A DNA stretch of 64,000 nucleotides from Bombilactobacillus mellis (GTDB lineage Bacteria; Bacillota; Bacilli; Lactobacillales; Lactobacillaceae): positions 758,384 to 822,383 of the forward strand of contig NZ_KQ033877.1 in the NCBI RefSeq assembly GCF_000967245.1, written 5' to 3'. This document shows, one piece after another, positions 36,706 through 46,160 of the stretch (position 1 is the stretch's first letter; each line of letters begins with the position of its first letter). A program made the position numbers and the translations under genes. The notes under the pieces were generated by a model, which did no database searches, had not been told where the DNA came from, and saw only the letters and a list, made by a program, of their open reading frames with translations.

Positions 36706-37944
36706 ATGAAATATAAACAGTTAGTACCGCGATTTTTAAGTTACGTTAAACAAAATACTCGTTCTGATGAAAATTCTCAAACCGTTCCTTCTACACAACG
36801 GCAAGTTGATTTTTTGTTAAAGTTAAAAGCTGAGTTAGAAGAAATTGGTTTAAGTGAAGTATTATATAATTCTAAAACTGCTTATTTAACGGCTACTTTA
36901 CCGGCTAATACTGCAAAAACTATTCCGGTCGTAGGCTTTTTAAGTCATGTCGATACGGCTGATTTTAATTCTGAGGGGATTAATCCTCAAGAAGTTAAAA
37001 ATTATGATGGTCAAAGTACAATCAAGCTTGATCCTTTGGGAAAATATCAGTTAGATCCAAAAGTTTTTCCCACATTACAAAAGTATGCGGGTCACACTTT
37101 AATTACTACAGATGGTTCAACTTTGTTGGGAGCTGATGATAAAGCGGGGGTCAGTGAAATTATTACAGCACTAGAATATTTAGTGCAGCATCCCCAAATC
37201 CAGCATGGCACTATTAGAGTGGGCTTTGGTCCGGATGAAGAAATTGGAAAAGGGGCTAAGCGTTTTGATGTTCCGGCTTTTGGTGCCGATTTTGCTTATA
37301 CGGTCGATGGTGGTGCACAAGGACAATTAGAATTTGAAACTTTTAATGCAGCCGCGGCCAAAATTCATATTACTGGTAAAAATGTTCATCCCAGTGAAGC
37401 TAAGGATATCATGATTAACGCTACTCTGGTGGGCATGGAATTGCAAAAGGCTCTACCAGCTGAACAAGTTCCGGAAAAGACTTCCGGACGAGAGGGCTTC
37501 TTTCTTTTAACAGATTTTTCTGGTAATATTGATCATGCAGAGATGGCCTATATTATTCGGGATTTTGAGCGTGACGGCTTAGAACAGCGAAAAAAATTAC
37601 TGCAACAAATTGTGGACCAATTAAATGAGCGTTATGGAGCAAAGACACTGCAGGCCGAAATTTATGATCAATATTATAATATGTATGAGGTCATGAAAAA
37701 ACATCCAGATGTAGTTCAACGTGCGGAAACCGCAATGAAAAATTTAGGGATTACACCCGATGAACAGGCCGTTCGCGGTGGGACTGATGGTTCGATAATT
37801 TCTTTTATGGGATTGCCGACACCTAATATTTTTGCGGGTCCGGAGAATATGCACGGTCGTTTTGAATATGTTTCAGAACAGGTAATGGAAAAGGCTGTCG
37901 ATGTAATTTTGGAAATTATTAATCTTACTTTTAAAGGAGAATAA
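36706..37944 (+). CDS. pepT: Tripeptidase T (peptidase T)
   Basis: 412 residues, M20B di-zinc aminotripeptidase. SHVDTADF (His ligand, Asp), LLGADDKAG (bridging Asp), FGPDEEIGKGA (catalytic Glu and ligand), YTVDGG (Asp ligand) and AGPENMHG (His ligand). Removes the N-terminal residue from tripeptides. GACAAGGAG upstream of ATG. Probably co-transcribed with trmK-nif3 and the tautomerase. Confidence 0.95.
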   Translation: MKYKQLVPRFLSYVKQNTRSDENSQTVPSTQRQVDFLLKLKAELEEIGLSEVLYNSKTAYLTATLPANTAKTIPVVGFLSHVDTADFNSEGINPQEVKNYDGQSTIKLDPLGKYQLDPKVFPTLQKYAGHTLITTDGSTLLGADDKAGVSEIITALEYLVQHPQIQHGTIRVGFGPDEEIGKGAKRFDVPAFGADFAYTVDGGAQGQLEFETFNAAAAKIHITGKNVHPSEAKDIMINATLVGMELQKALPAEQVPEKTSGREGFFLLTDFSGNIDHAEMAYIIRDFERDGLEQRKKLLQQIVDQLNERYGAKTLQAEIYDQYYNMYEVMKKHPDVVQRAETAMKNLGITPDEQAVRGGTDGSIISFMGLPTPNIFAGPENMHGRFEYVSEQVMEKAVDVILEIINLTFKGE

Positions 37945-37946
37945 CA

Positions 37947-38135
37947 ATGCCGCTAGTTCATATTGAATTAATTGAAGGACGTTCACCAGAACAGTTAAAA
38001 CAACTAGTCCAAGACGTGACTGATGCAATTACTAAAAATACCGGAGCACCTAAAGAGCATGTTCATATTGTTCTTAATGAGATGCAAAAAGATCACTATG
38101 CTGTCGGTGGCGTTTTAAAATCGGAAGAAAAATAA
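37947..38135 (+). CDS. 4-oxalocrotonate tautomerase family protein
   Basis: 62 residues, the typical monomer length. After removal of Met, the catalytic Pro1 is exposed (MPLVHIELIEGRS), followed by the beta-alpha-beta fold (TKNTGAPKEHVHIVL). Substrate unknown for this clade; DmpI/YwhB-like. Two bases after pepT, with AAAGGAG as ribosome binding site. Confidence 0.9.
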   Translation: MPLVHIELIEGRSPEQLKQLVQDVTDAITKNTGAPKEHVHIVLNEMQKDHYAVGGVLKSEEK

Positions 38136-38143
38136 CAATTATG

Positions 38144-38182
38144 AAAAACTGGCCATCATTTCAAAAGGCCAGTTTCTTTGTA
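38144..38182 (+). terminator. Rho-independent terminator
   Basis: AAACTGGCC (38146-38154) pairs with GGCCAGTTT (38167-38175), with a 12-nt loop and a following CTTTGTAT. T-tract is short. Ends the trmK-tautomerase unit. Confidence 0.7.
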
Positions 38183-38308
38183 TCTAAAGCTAATTACGGT
38201 TGGCAATAGTATTTTCTTGCTTGGATTGGTTAATAAAGGGTCTTTTAAGATTAAATGACCACGTTATTAGCCGAGAAAATATAATTAAATGAAAAGGATG
38301 CTGAGATA

Positions 38309-40837
38309 ATGACGCAAAGATTAATAGATTTTTTTCAACCAGAACATTATGACTTATATTTAGATATTGATCGCCACCAAAAACAGATTACTGGTAAAAC
38401 AACTATTCAAGCCCAAGCTTTACAACAAGAAATATTTTTGAATCAGAAATATTTAAACATTACTCAAGTCCAAGTTGCTGGTCAAAATGTAGCTTTTCAA
38501 AAAGATGACTCACAAGAAAGAGTACTAATTTCATTACCTAAAGCTGGAGCACTGCAATTAGAAATCACTTATACAGCGCCATTAACTGACTCTATGATGG
38601 GAATTTATCCTTCGTATTACCAAGTAGAAGGTGTAAAAAAGCAAATTATTGGTACCCAATTTGAAACTACAGCTGCTCGTCAGGCCTTTCCGTGTGTTGA
38701 TGAGCCCGCTGCTAAAGCCACTTTTTCTTTGGCTATTAAGTTTGATGAACAAGCCGGAGAAACCATCATTAGCAATATGCCTGAAGAAAAAGTCGAAAAT
38801 GGGGTGCATTATTTTGCGCAAACCGTAAAAATGTCTACTTACCTCGTAGCTTTTGCTTTTGGAGAATTGCAGAGTAAAATTACCCATACACAAAGTGGAG
38901 TGGAAATCGGAGTTTTTGCGACCAAGGCTCATCAAGCCAAAGAATTAAATTTTGCTTTAGATATTGCTAAACGGTCAATTGAATTCTATGAGGATTTTTA
39001 TCAGACGCCGTATCCGTTACCGCATTCTTATCAATTAGCACTGCCTGACTTTTCCGCAGGAGCGATGGAGAATTGGGGCCTGGTAACTTACCGGGAAGCC
39101 TATTTAACCTTAGATCCTGACAACACTTCTTTAAATACTAAAGCTAATGTCGCCACAGTAATTGCCCATGAATTAGCCCATCAATGGTTTGGTGATCTCG
39201 TAACTATGCAGTGGTGGGATGATTTATGGCTCAATGAAAGTTTTGCTAATATGATGGAATATGTTGCTATTGATGCATTAGAACCAAATTGGCATATCTG
39301 GGAAATTTTTCAGACAGCAGAAGCACCGATGGCTTTACAACGTGATGCGGTTGACGGGGTGCAACCCGTGCACGTTCAAGTTGAAAGTCCCGCAGATATC
39401 GATTCTATATTTGATTCAGCCATTGTTTATGCTAAAGGGGCTCGGATGCTGGTGATGGTGCGGGCTTTAATTGGTGATAAGGCATTAAGGAGCGGTTTAA
39501 AAAATTATTTTGCGGCTCATCAGTATAGCAATGCTACCGGGGCTGATCTCTGGGCGGCTTTAGGGCAAGTTTCCGGGATGAATATTAGTCAAATTATGAA
39601 TACTTGGCTGGAGCAGCCGGGATATCCGGTTGTCCAAGTTCAACTTGAAGGCAAAGATTTGTGTCTGAGCCAACAGCAGTTCTTTATTGGCGCTAATCAA
39701 GAGCACGAACGCCAGTGGCAAATTCCTCTAAAGGCTAATTTCTCCGCAGCACCTCAAATTATGGCTCAAAAAACTGTTAATTTGGGAAATTATCAGCAGT
39801 TGCGGCAAAAAAACGAGGCACCTCTAAGATTGAATGTCGGCAATGAATCGCATTTTATCGTACAATATGATCCGATTTTACTAGATGATATTTTAACTAC
39901 GGTTAAAGATCTGGATGCTATCTCACAATTGCAAATTTTACAAGATCTGCTTTTATTAGCTGAAAGTAAAAGAATTTCATATGCACAATTGGTTAATTTA
40001 TTACCAAAATTTGCAGACAGCCCATTTCATATTGTGAATGAAGCACTTTATCGGGTGATTAATAACTTAAAGAAATTTGTTGATCCTAACTCATCAGCAG
40101 AAAAGAATTTGCGTACTTTTGCCGATCAATTAAGTAAAGACCAGGTTCAGCGCTTAGGTTGGCAACAGCATTCACAAGAAACTGAAGAAGATACTTTAAC
40201 CCGGCCGCTGGTTTTAAATGCTGCTTTATATGCTAAAAATCCGGCATCGTTAGCAGCAGCACATCAGCTCTTTGTAGATAACCAGCAGAATTTGGCAGCT
40301 TTATCAGCTGATATTCGCGTTTTAGTTTTAAAAAATGAAGTACAAAATTTTGGAAATCAGCAATTATTTGATAAATTATTAATGGAATATCGACAGACTG
40401 CTGATGGTAATTATAAAGCCGACTTGTGTGCTGCTTTGACTCAGGTTACTGATTCACAGTTGGTTAGTAAAATCGTTCAATTATTTGAAGATAGTGAAAC
40501 TATCAAGCCGCAAGATTTACGCGCTTGGTTCTACGGCTTATTAGCTAATCCTCAGGGCCAGCAGAAGGCTTGGGATTGGTTACGAGATGATTGGACTTGG
40601 TTAGAGCAGACGGTTGGTGGAGATATGGAATTTTCTAGTTATATTACAGTTATTGCTCAAGTTTTTCGTACTCCAGCACGTTTGCAGGAATTTCGTGATT
40701 TCTTTGAACCAAAATTGAATACTCCCGGCTTAACTCGGGAAATTAAGATGGATACTTCTATTATTGCGAGTCGTGTTCAATTAATTAGTGAAGAACAAGC
40801 AGCCGTTAATGAAGCCGTTAAGCAACAAATAAATTAA
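38309..40837 (+). CDS. pepN: Aminopeptidase N (M1 family)
   Basis: 842 residues, full length for lactobacillus PepN. Substrate motif GAMENWG, zinc motif HELAHQWFGD with the third ligand Glu in LWLNESFANMME. The C-terminal ERAP1-like helical domain covers about 530-840. A broad-specificity cytosolic aminopeptidase central to casein or other protein-derived peptide use. AAAAGGATGCTGAGATA before ATG; monocistronic with its own terminator. Confidence 0.97.
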   Translation: MTQRLIDFFQPEHYDLYLDIDRHQKQITGKTTIQAQALQQEIFLNQKYLNITQVQVAGQNVAFQKDDSQERVLISLPKAGALQLEITYTAPLTDSMMGIYPSYYQVEGVKKQIIGTQFETTAARQAFPCVDEPAAKATFSLAIKFDEQAGETIISNMPEEKVENGVHYFAQTVKMSTYLVAFAFGELQSKITHTQSGVEIGVFATKAHQAKELNFALDIAKRSIEFYEDFYQTPYPLPHSYQLALPDFSAGAMENWGLVTYREAYLTLDPDNTSLNTKANVATVIAHELAHQWFGDLVTMQWWDDLWLNESFANMMEYVAIDALEPNWHIWEIFQTAEAPMALQRDAVDGVQPVHVQVESPADIDSIFDSAIVYAKGARMLVMVRALIGDKALRSGLKNYFAAHQYSNATGADLWAALGQVSGMNISQIMNTWLEQPGYPVVQVQLEGKDLCLSQQQFFIGANQEHERQWQIPLKANFSAAPQIMAQKTVNLGNYQQLRQKNEAPLRLNVGNESHFIVQYDPILLDDILTTVKDLDAISQLQILQDLLLLAESKRISYAQLVNLLPKFADSPFHIVNEALYRVINNLKKFVDPNSSAEKNLRTFADQLSKDQVQRLGWQQHSQETEEDTLTRPLVLNAALYAKNPASLAAAHQLFVDNQQNLAALSADIRVLVLKNEVQNFGNQQLFDKLLMEYRQTADGNYKADLCAALTQVTDSQLVSKIVQLFEDSETIKPQDLRAWFYGLLANPQGQQKAWDWLRDDWTWLEQTVGGDMEFSSYITVIAQVFRTPARLQEFRDFFEPKLNTPGLTREIKMDTSIIASRVQLISEEQAAVNEAVKQQIN

Positions 40838-40844
40838 TAATATT

Positions 40845-40875
40845 AAAAAGCCGTTGACAAACGGCTTTTTATTTT
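40845..40875 (+). terminator. Rho-independent terminator of pepN
   Basis: AAAAAGCCGTT (40845-40855), loop GACA, AACGGCTTTTT (40860-40870) then ATTTT. Perfect 11-bp stem. Confidence 0.9.
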
Positions 40876-40914
40876 GCGTTAGTTTTTGTTCAAAAAACTT
40901 TTGCTTTTAAATTA

Positions 40915-41103
40915 CTAAAAAGAAGAATGCTCTTTAATATATTGAATAATTCGTCTTTCTTCGTCTGCAGTATAATTATTGCTGCCAGCTTTGATCTTAT
41001 GAATCTTTTCTACTGTAAAATGACTTTCGAAAGCAAATTGCGCATCATTTTTGTTAGTCTTCTTTTGATATTGGATAATTAATTCGGCCAGACTATTTTG
41101 CAT
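40915..41103 (-). CDS. Small helical protein downstream of lepB
   Basis: 62 residues from the ATG at 41103 (minus), which has AAAGGAG at the right distance; a longer in-frame form overlapping lepB lacks one. Sequence is helical and charged, with a possible helix-turn-helix like stretch (AQFAFESHFTVEKIHKIKAG then TADEERRIIQYIKEH). No family recognised. It follows lepB by 20 bp on the same strand, so is likely co-transcribed. Confidence 0.65.
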   Translation of the reverse strand: MQNSLAELIIQYQKKTNKNDAQFAFESHFTVEKIHKIKAGSNNYTADEERRIIQYIKEHSSF

Positions 41104-41123
41104 AATTTTATACTCCTTTGAAA

Positions 41124-41783
41124 TTAAAAAATCCGCCATTGAGTAAGAGGCCAGTATCTAACTTTCACGACTCCGACAACCTTATTACGGGCAATGCAAC
41201 CAATATAGCGGCTGTCTTTAGACACACTACGATGATCACCCATGACAAAATAGGATCCTTTGGGAACACGATTAGTTTTAATCATTTGTGCTAATTGTTT
41301 TTTCGAATAAATATCCTGATAGTTGGAAGTTTTAGCTAAAGAGCGGATAGAAAAATCACCCGTATCGGTATAATGAGTCCCGTATACATTATCAGAACCA
41401 TCATCAACTAATTTACTTCCCGGTTTCAGATAGTCTTGCTTTAGTTTTTTTCCATTAATATAAATTTTGTTATTTTTAGAAACCACTTTTTGTCCGGGAG
41501 TCGCAATAATTCTTTTAATATAAAATGATCCCGGCTCATCAGGCGCGTTAATAACAACTACTTCGCCGGTTTTTAATTTACTATGGCGCCAGGCAATTGT
41601 GCGATCACCGTCTTCAAAAGTTGGCTGCATCGAAGTTCCTGAAACTCGGGTATTCGAAAAAACATACGTATTGAAAATCATAAAAACTCCAAAAATGATA
41701 ACTGCCAGAATAACTGTTTGAACAATCCAAATCAACCAGCCTTTAAGGGTATTGTCATCATTATTATTATTCGTGTTGCTCAT
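41124..41783 (-). CDS. lepB: Signal peptidase I
   Basis: 219 residues. One N-terminal transmembrane segment (about 16-42), catalytic Ser51 in SGTSMQPTF and catalytic Lys90 in YIKRIIATPG; box E is GDHRSVSKDSRYIG. Cleaves signal peptides of secreted proteins on the outer membrane face, such as the amidase encoded at 14-15 kb. A TATAAT lies upstream on the minus strand near 41815. Confidence 0.95.
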   Translation of the reverse strand: MSNTNNNNDDNTLKGWLIWIVQTVILAVIIFGVFMIFNTYVFSNTRVSGTSMQPTFEDGDRTIAWRHSKLKTGEVVVINAPDEPGSFYIKRIIATPGQKVVSKNNKIYINGKKLKQDYLKPGSKLVDDGSDNVYGTHYTDTGDFSIRSLAKTSNYQDIYSKKQLAQMIKTNRVPKGSYFVMGDHRSVSKDSRYIGCIARNKVVGVVKVRYWPLTQWRIF

Positions 41784-41874
41784 TCAACTTGCCTCACTTG
41801 ATTAATTCTGTTTATTATATTAACTATGATACACTTTTAAAAAGAAGATATCTTTAAAGGTTTGTTAAAGAATT

Positions 41875-41904
41875 TTGAAATTTAACTAAATTCGCTTATT
41901 ATAT
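41875..41904 (+). promoter_or_regulatory. Promoter of the methyltransferase-permease-rsmF unit
   Basis: TTGAAA (41875-41880), 18-bp spacer, TTATAT (41899-41904) in a TATTATATAA context, 37 bp before the first ATG. Confidence 0.4.
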
Positions 41905-41940
41905 AACAGTATGTTAAATTAATTATTTCAAAGGAAAAAG

Positions 41941-42717
41941 ATGGACCTCTTAAATTATGAACAAAAGCTCCAAAAATATCAATTAATTTTTGTGACAATA
42001 CCTAAATTCAATTATTTATTACAACAAATGCAGCAAGTAATTAACGCTTATCGGCAACAGCTTTTGCCGAATTTTATTTTGAGTAAGTTGGAAGTAACTG
42101 CGGGTGATTTTGCTGATTTAATGACCAATAGTGATTTTTTGCCAACGATGACTTTGCCCGCAAAAAGTCAATTTCTACAAAATTTTGCTAAGTTTTTAGA
42201 TGATTTTCGCGATTTTATTCAAAAGGACTTGGGGATCTGGACGCTGCTAAACGCACCCATGATGCAGCGTTGGACCACTTTATTTCCTCATTTAAAGTAT
42301 CTTGAATTAATGGCCGGGAATGGAATTTTAGCCCACTCTTTGCAGCAGCGAGGCCAAAGAGTCTGGGCGACTGATAATTTATCTTGGGCAACTAGCAGTG
42401 CAACTGGAAATAAGCCTTGGACCACAATTGAAAAGTCTGATGCCTTATCAGCGTTATTTGCTTATTATCGTTATGTTGATGTGGTTTTACTTTCTTGGAG
42501 TCCGGATCGTGATCCTATAGATTACCAAATTTTGACAACAATTCGGCAACTGACTCCCCGGCCGCAATTTTGGATTATCGGAGAGTATCAAGGGGCAACT
42601 AACAGTTTGGAATTTTGGCAAGAAGCTAGGTTAATTTATGATAGCCGTTTGGCACAAATTAATCGTTTATTTCCTAGTTTTGATCTTATCAAAGATCATC
42701 TCTTTAAGATTGGATAA
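41941..42717 (+). CDS. Putative SAM-dependent methyltransferase
   Basis: 258 residues. The N-terminal half (1-110) is helical. At about 126 a motif I-like sequence LELMAGNGILAHSL is followed by VWATDNL (motif II-like acidic residue) and VVLLSWSPDRDP in the motif IV position, which matches a Rossmann methyltransferase but with a non-canonical motif I (MAGNG rather than GxGxG). Substrate unknown. AAAGGAAAAAG precedes ATG. Four bases before the permease-like gene. Confidence 0.65.
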   Translation: MDLLNYEQKLQKYQLIFVTIPKFNYLLQQMQQVINAYRQQLLPNFILSKLEVTAGDFADLMTNSDFLPTMTLPAKSQFLQNFAKFLDDFRDFIQKDLGIWTLLNAPMMQRWTTLFPHLKYLELMAGNGILAHSLQQRGQRVWATDNLSWATSSATGNKPWTTIEKSDALSALFAYYRYVDVVLLSWSPDRDPIDYQILTTIRQLTPRPQFWIIGEYQGATNSLEFWQEARLIYDSRLAQINRLFPSFDLIKDHLFKIG

Positions 42718-42721
42718 AGGT

Positions 42722-43699
42722 ATGAAGAAGAATTTAATTATCAATTTAACTATTATTTTAGTTTTGCTGTTAGCAGGATTTTTAGTATCACATAATGATA
42801 GCCGGAACTATCAGCGGTTAATGGATCGTGGCGATATTCATGATGGGGCTCTGATCTTTCCGTCAAAATCCAAGCAGTCGATTCCAACCGCTTTACAGAA
42901 AATGCAGCAAAAACAATTACGTAATTTTCAAATTTATTTTATTCAAAAGAAAAATCCTGATTTAAGTTATGTTTATATGTCACAGCATTTAACCAAAGTA
43001 CCGATGACGAACGGACGTTATTTTACAGAAAATGATTTTCAATCTACGATTCCGTTCATTATCCTAGGTCAGGATCTCTATAAAAATGCTTATAAGCCGC
43101 AAGCACAAGCTTATTATCAATTACATGGTGATTATTATTCTGTAATCGGAGCAGCCGGAATGGCTAACACGAAGAAATTAAACCGGCATATTTTTATTTC
43201 AGCCTCACCTAATCAGCATAATCAGACCCAGATTCGTCATTATCAAATTGTTGTAGATGGAAATATTTTACATCATCCGCAACATTTAAAACAAATGCAG
43301 CATATTCTAGGTGCACATTATTCTTATCGCTCGGCTAATCAAATTAATAACGTACGCCAAACTTGGTGGACACGTTGGGGGCTGACCTTTTTTGGTTTGA
43401 TCGCTTTAGCTTTGATCATCTTGGTTTTATGCTGGTTTGTACAGTTACCCATGCTTAATTTACTAAAAACTACACCGCTTAAAGGAGATTTACTGGCAGA
43501 TTTTCAATTAGGAAGTTGGTTTAAATTCTTTCTAACTGAAGCAGTTACTTTTGTAATAGCAGCACTTTTAGTCTTTTTAAAAATTCCTTTGATTAGCAAA
43601 AAAATCATGATTTTATATTTTGTAGTATTGTTTGCGGTAGTTAATTTGGTAGCTGTTTGTCGAATTTTAATTAATAACAAAAAAGGATTGATGAATTAA
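42722..43699 (+). CDS. Lone MacB/FtsX-like permease-type membrane protein
   Basis: 325 residues from ATG 42722. N-terminal transmembrane helix (5-25), an extracellular domain of about 190 residues with the MacB periplasmic-core look (VPMTNGRYFTENDFQS, FIILGQDLYK, YSVIGAAG), then three C-terminal transmembrane helices (about 222-247, 265-287, 293-315). This is the topology of one FtsX/MacB ABC permease unit, yet no ATP-binding subunit is nearby and the sequence is divergent. Function unknown. Its stop overlaps the rsmF start by one base. Confidence 0.6.
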   Translation: MKKNLIINLTIILVLLLAGFLVSHNDSRNYQRLMDRGDIHDGALIFPSKSKQSIPTALQKMQQKQLRNFQIYFIQKKNPDLSYVYMSQHLTKVPMTNGRYFTENDFQSTIPFIILGQDLYKNAYKPQAQAYYQLHGDYYSVIGAAGMANTKKLNRHIFISASPNQHNQTQIRHYQIVVDGNILHHPQHLKQMQHILGAHYSYRSANQINNVRQTWWTRWGLTFFGLIALALIILVLCWFVQLPMLNLLKTTPLKGDLLADFQLGSWFKFFLTEAVTFVIAALLVFLKIPLISKKIMILYFVVLFAVVNLVAVCRILINNKKGLMN

Positions 43700-45045
43700 T
43701 GAATTTACCGGCTGCTTTTATTACAAAATATCAGAAATTATTAGCGGATCAAGCGGCTGCTTTTTTTGCCAGCTTTAATCAGCCTCCAACTGCCGGTTTT
43801 CGTATAAATCCCCTGAAAGCGCACTTAGATTTGCTTAACGAAGATTGTACGCATCCGATTAGTAATTTAAATTACGCTTATTATGGCAAAATTGATGGTA
43901 ACGGCGTTGATAATTTAGCCGGCTGGGTTTATTCACAAGATCCCAGTGCCATGAATGTTGCTCAATATGCTGCACCTCAAGCCGATGAAAGGGTACTGGA
44001 TTTATGTGCTGCTCCCGGGGGAAAGACTACTCAATTAGCAGCATTAATGGGTGATCAAGGCTTATTAGTTGCTAATGAAATCAATCATTCAAGAGCACGC
44101 GTACTGTCTTCTAATGTTGAACGCTGGGGGTTAACTCATACTATAGTGACGAATAATGCGCCTGCAGAGTTAGCGAAAATTTTTCCGGAATTTTTTGATT
44201 GTATTGTAGTTGATGCGCCTTGTTCCGGTGAAGGACTCTTTCGTAAGGATCCGGAGGCGATGACTTATTGGTCTGTGGACTACGTTCAAAAATGTGCTCA
44301 AAGACAACGAGAAATCTTGAGTGAAGCAGTTAAGATGTTGCGTCCAGGCGGTCGTTTAATTTATTCTACTTGTACTTTTGCTCCTGAAGAAGACGAGCAG
44401 AATATAGATTGGCTACAGCAACAATATGGTTGGGAAATTTTACCGTTAAAACATTTTCCGGGTATGGATACGGGTTGCCCACAGTGGGGAAATAATAATG
44501 CTGCTTTAAAATTAACAGTACGCTTATTTCCTCATCATTATCAAGGCGAAGGACATTTTATTTGTGCTCTAAAAAAACCAGGGGTCAGCGATCAATTAGC
44601 TTCAGCGGCTAAATTGCCCGTGTCTTCATCTTCAATAGATCTAAAATTCTGGCAAGAATTTGCGACCCAGAGTCTCAAAGATGTTAATTTTTCTAATTTA
44701 TTGATTCAACAAAAAAACTTATATAATGCCGCTAAGATATTTAACCAGCAGCCACGACCTTTGAAAATTCTCCGCAATGGTCTAAGATTGGGGGAATTTA
44801 AAAAGCAGCGTTTTGAGCCTAATCATGCCTTGGTTTTAGCCTTGCAACCACAACAATTTCGGCACGTTGTTGCCTTAACTTCGGATCAATTTCAGCATTT
44901 TATTCATGGAGAAACGCTCACGATAACTAATAAAGCAGCTTTTAAAGGCTGGGTTGCTGTGAGTTTTGAGGAAAGAATTTTTTCTTGGGGAAAATTAGTG
45001 AATAATCAATTAAAAAACTTTTATCCCAAAGGCTTACGACAATAA
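43699..45045 (+). CDS. rsmF: rRNA cytosine-C5 methyltransferase (RsmF/NOL1-NOP2-Sun family)
   Basis: 448 residues. SAM motif I LDLCAAPGGKTTQLAAL, motif IV DAPCSGEGLFRKDPEA (Cys) and motif VI YSTCTFAPEEDEQ (catalytic Cys) are intact; the C-terminal part (about 300-448) is the PUA-like domain of the YebU/RsmF group. Modifies C1407-region cytosines of 16S rRNA in relatives; exact target inferred. Ends at a strong bidirectional terminator. Confidence 0.93.
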   Translation: MNLPAAFITKYQKLLADQAAAFFASFNQPPTAGFRINPLKAHLDLLNEDCTHPISNLNYAYYGKIDGNGVDNLAGWVYSQDPSAMNVAQYAAPQADERVLDLCAAPGGKTTQLAALMGDQGLLVANEINHSRARVLSSNVERWGLTHTIVTNNAPAELAKIFPEFFDCIVVDAPCSGEGLFRKDPEAMTYWSVDYVQKCAQRQREILSEAVKMLRPGGRLIYSTCTFAPEEDEQNIDWLQQQYGWEILPLKHFPGMDTGCPQWGNNNAALKLTVRLFPHHYQGEGHFICALKKPGVSDQLASAAKLPVSSSSIDLKFWQEFATQSLKDVNFSNLLIQQKNLYNAAKIFNQQPRPLKILRNGLRLGEFKKQRFEPNHALVLALQPQQFRHVVALTSDQFQHFIHGETLTITNKAAFKGWVAVSFEERIFSWGKLVNNQLKNFYPKGLRQ

Positions 45046-45078
45046 AAACGAGATCAAATTTTTTGATCTCGTTTTTGT
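45042..45078. terminator. Bidirectional rho-independent terminator
   Basis: AAAAACGAGATCAAA (45044-45058) and TTTGATCTCGTTTTT (45062-45076) form a 15-bp perfect stem with a 3-nt loop. Shared by rsmF and the mevalonate operon. Confidence 0.93.
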
Positions 45079-45105
45079 TAAAACAAAGTATATTTTTCTT
45101 ATTTT

Positions 45106-46158
45106 TTAAGTTCTTGAGGTTAAAAAATTTTGCAGATTAGCAGAAAGGCGATAATCAACTTGTTGTAATTCTTGGCAATTATGACAGCCTAAGAGTGCCA
45201 TCAATTCGCGAATTTGCTCCAGCCATTGAGCAAAATGTTTAGTAGTAGCTGCCAAACCTTGATGCTCTAATAGATGTAAGACTGGAGCCGCTATTCCTAC
45301 AGCGTGTGCTCCTAAAACGAGGCACTTAATAACATCTAAAGGAGAACGGATCCCGCCAGAAGCCAAGATACAACTCTGAGATTGAAATTTTTGCGTGTCT
45401 AACAAAGATTCCAGTGTTGTTAATCCCCAATCGTTCAAAAATTGATAATCCTTTTGATGATTGCGGGTATTTTCTATCTGGGCAAAATTAGTACCACCGC
45501 GCCCCGAGATATCAATGACCTTTGCTCCTAGTTCTTGCAGTTGCTGAACGGTCTGTGCCGTCATACCAAAGCCTACTTCTTTAATAATAACGGGAACCGA
45601 AATGTGCTTCAGTATTTGCCGCAAATTTTCTTGCCAGACAAAATTACTGTCTCCTTCAGGCATGATCGTTTCCTGAGCTGCATTTAAATGAACCTGTAAA
45701 GCATCGGCCTGAATTAAATCAATACATTTTTGAGCGTCAGGCCAGGGAGTGTGCGCCGAAACATTCGCCCAAATAATACCGTGGGGATTACTTTCTCGAA
45801 CAATTGTATAAGAATGACGAATTTCAGCTTCAGCAGGGTATTTGAGATAATTACTCATTGATCCGACTGCCAGAGGAATTTTGAGAGTTGCTGCCAGTGT
45901 AGCCAGCTTTTGATTAATCGCAATGGTTTGCGGCGCTCCGCCAGTCATAGCATTAATATATAAGGGACCATCAGCCTGTTGCTGTTTCCAAGCAGTGTGG
46001 ATATCAACTTGGTCTAAGGCAATATTAGGAATACTGACCGGCATTAGCCGCATTTCATCAAAAAAGGGATTATGTTTTTGGTAATATTTTTCGGCCAAAA
46101 AAATATGCTCATTTTTTCGTTGCCATTCAATTGGTTGTTTTGGCACAGGGCACCTCAT
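45106..46158 (-). CDS. fni: Type 2 isopentenyl-diphosphate delta-isomerase
   Basis: 350 residues, FMN-dependent TIM-barrel enzyme. INAMTGGAPQT, SMSNYLKYPAE, VHLNAAQE, IIKEVGFGM, GRGGTNF and ASGGIRSPLDV are the flavin and substrate segments. Interconverts IPP and DMAPP, the last step of the operon's pathway. Two bases after mvaK2. GAGGTGCCCTG upstream. Confidence 0.96.
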   Translation of the reverse strand: MRCPVPKQPIEWQRKNEHIFLAEKYYQKHNPFFDEMRLMPVSIPNIALDQVDIHTAWKQQQADGPLYINAMTGGAPQTIAINQKLATLAATLKIPLAVGSMSNYLKYPAEAEIRHSYTIVRESNPHGIIWANVSAHTPWPDAQKCIDLIQADALQVHLNAAQETIMPEGDSNFVWQENLRQILKHISVPVIIKEVGFGMTAQTVQQLQELGAKVIDISGRGGTNFAQIENTRNHQKDYQFLNDWGLTTLESLLDTQKFQSQSCILASGGIRSPLDVIKCLVLGAHAVGIAAPVLHLLEHQGLAATTKHFAQWLEQIRELMALLGCHNCQELQQVDYRLSANLQNFLTSRT

Positions 46159-46160
46159 TT

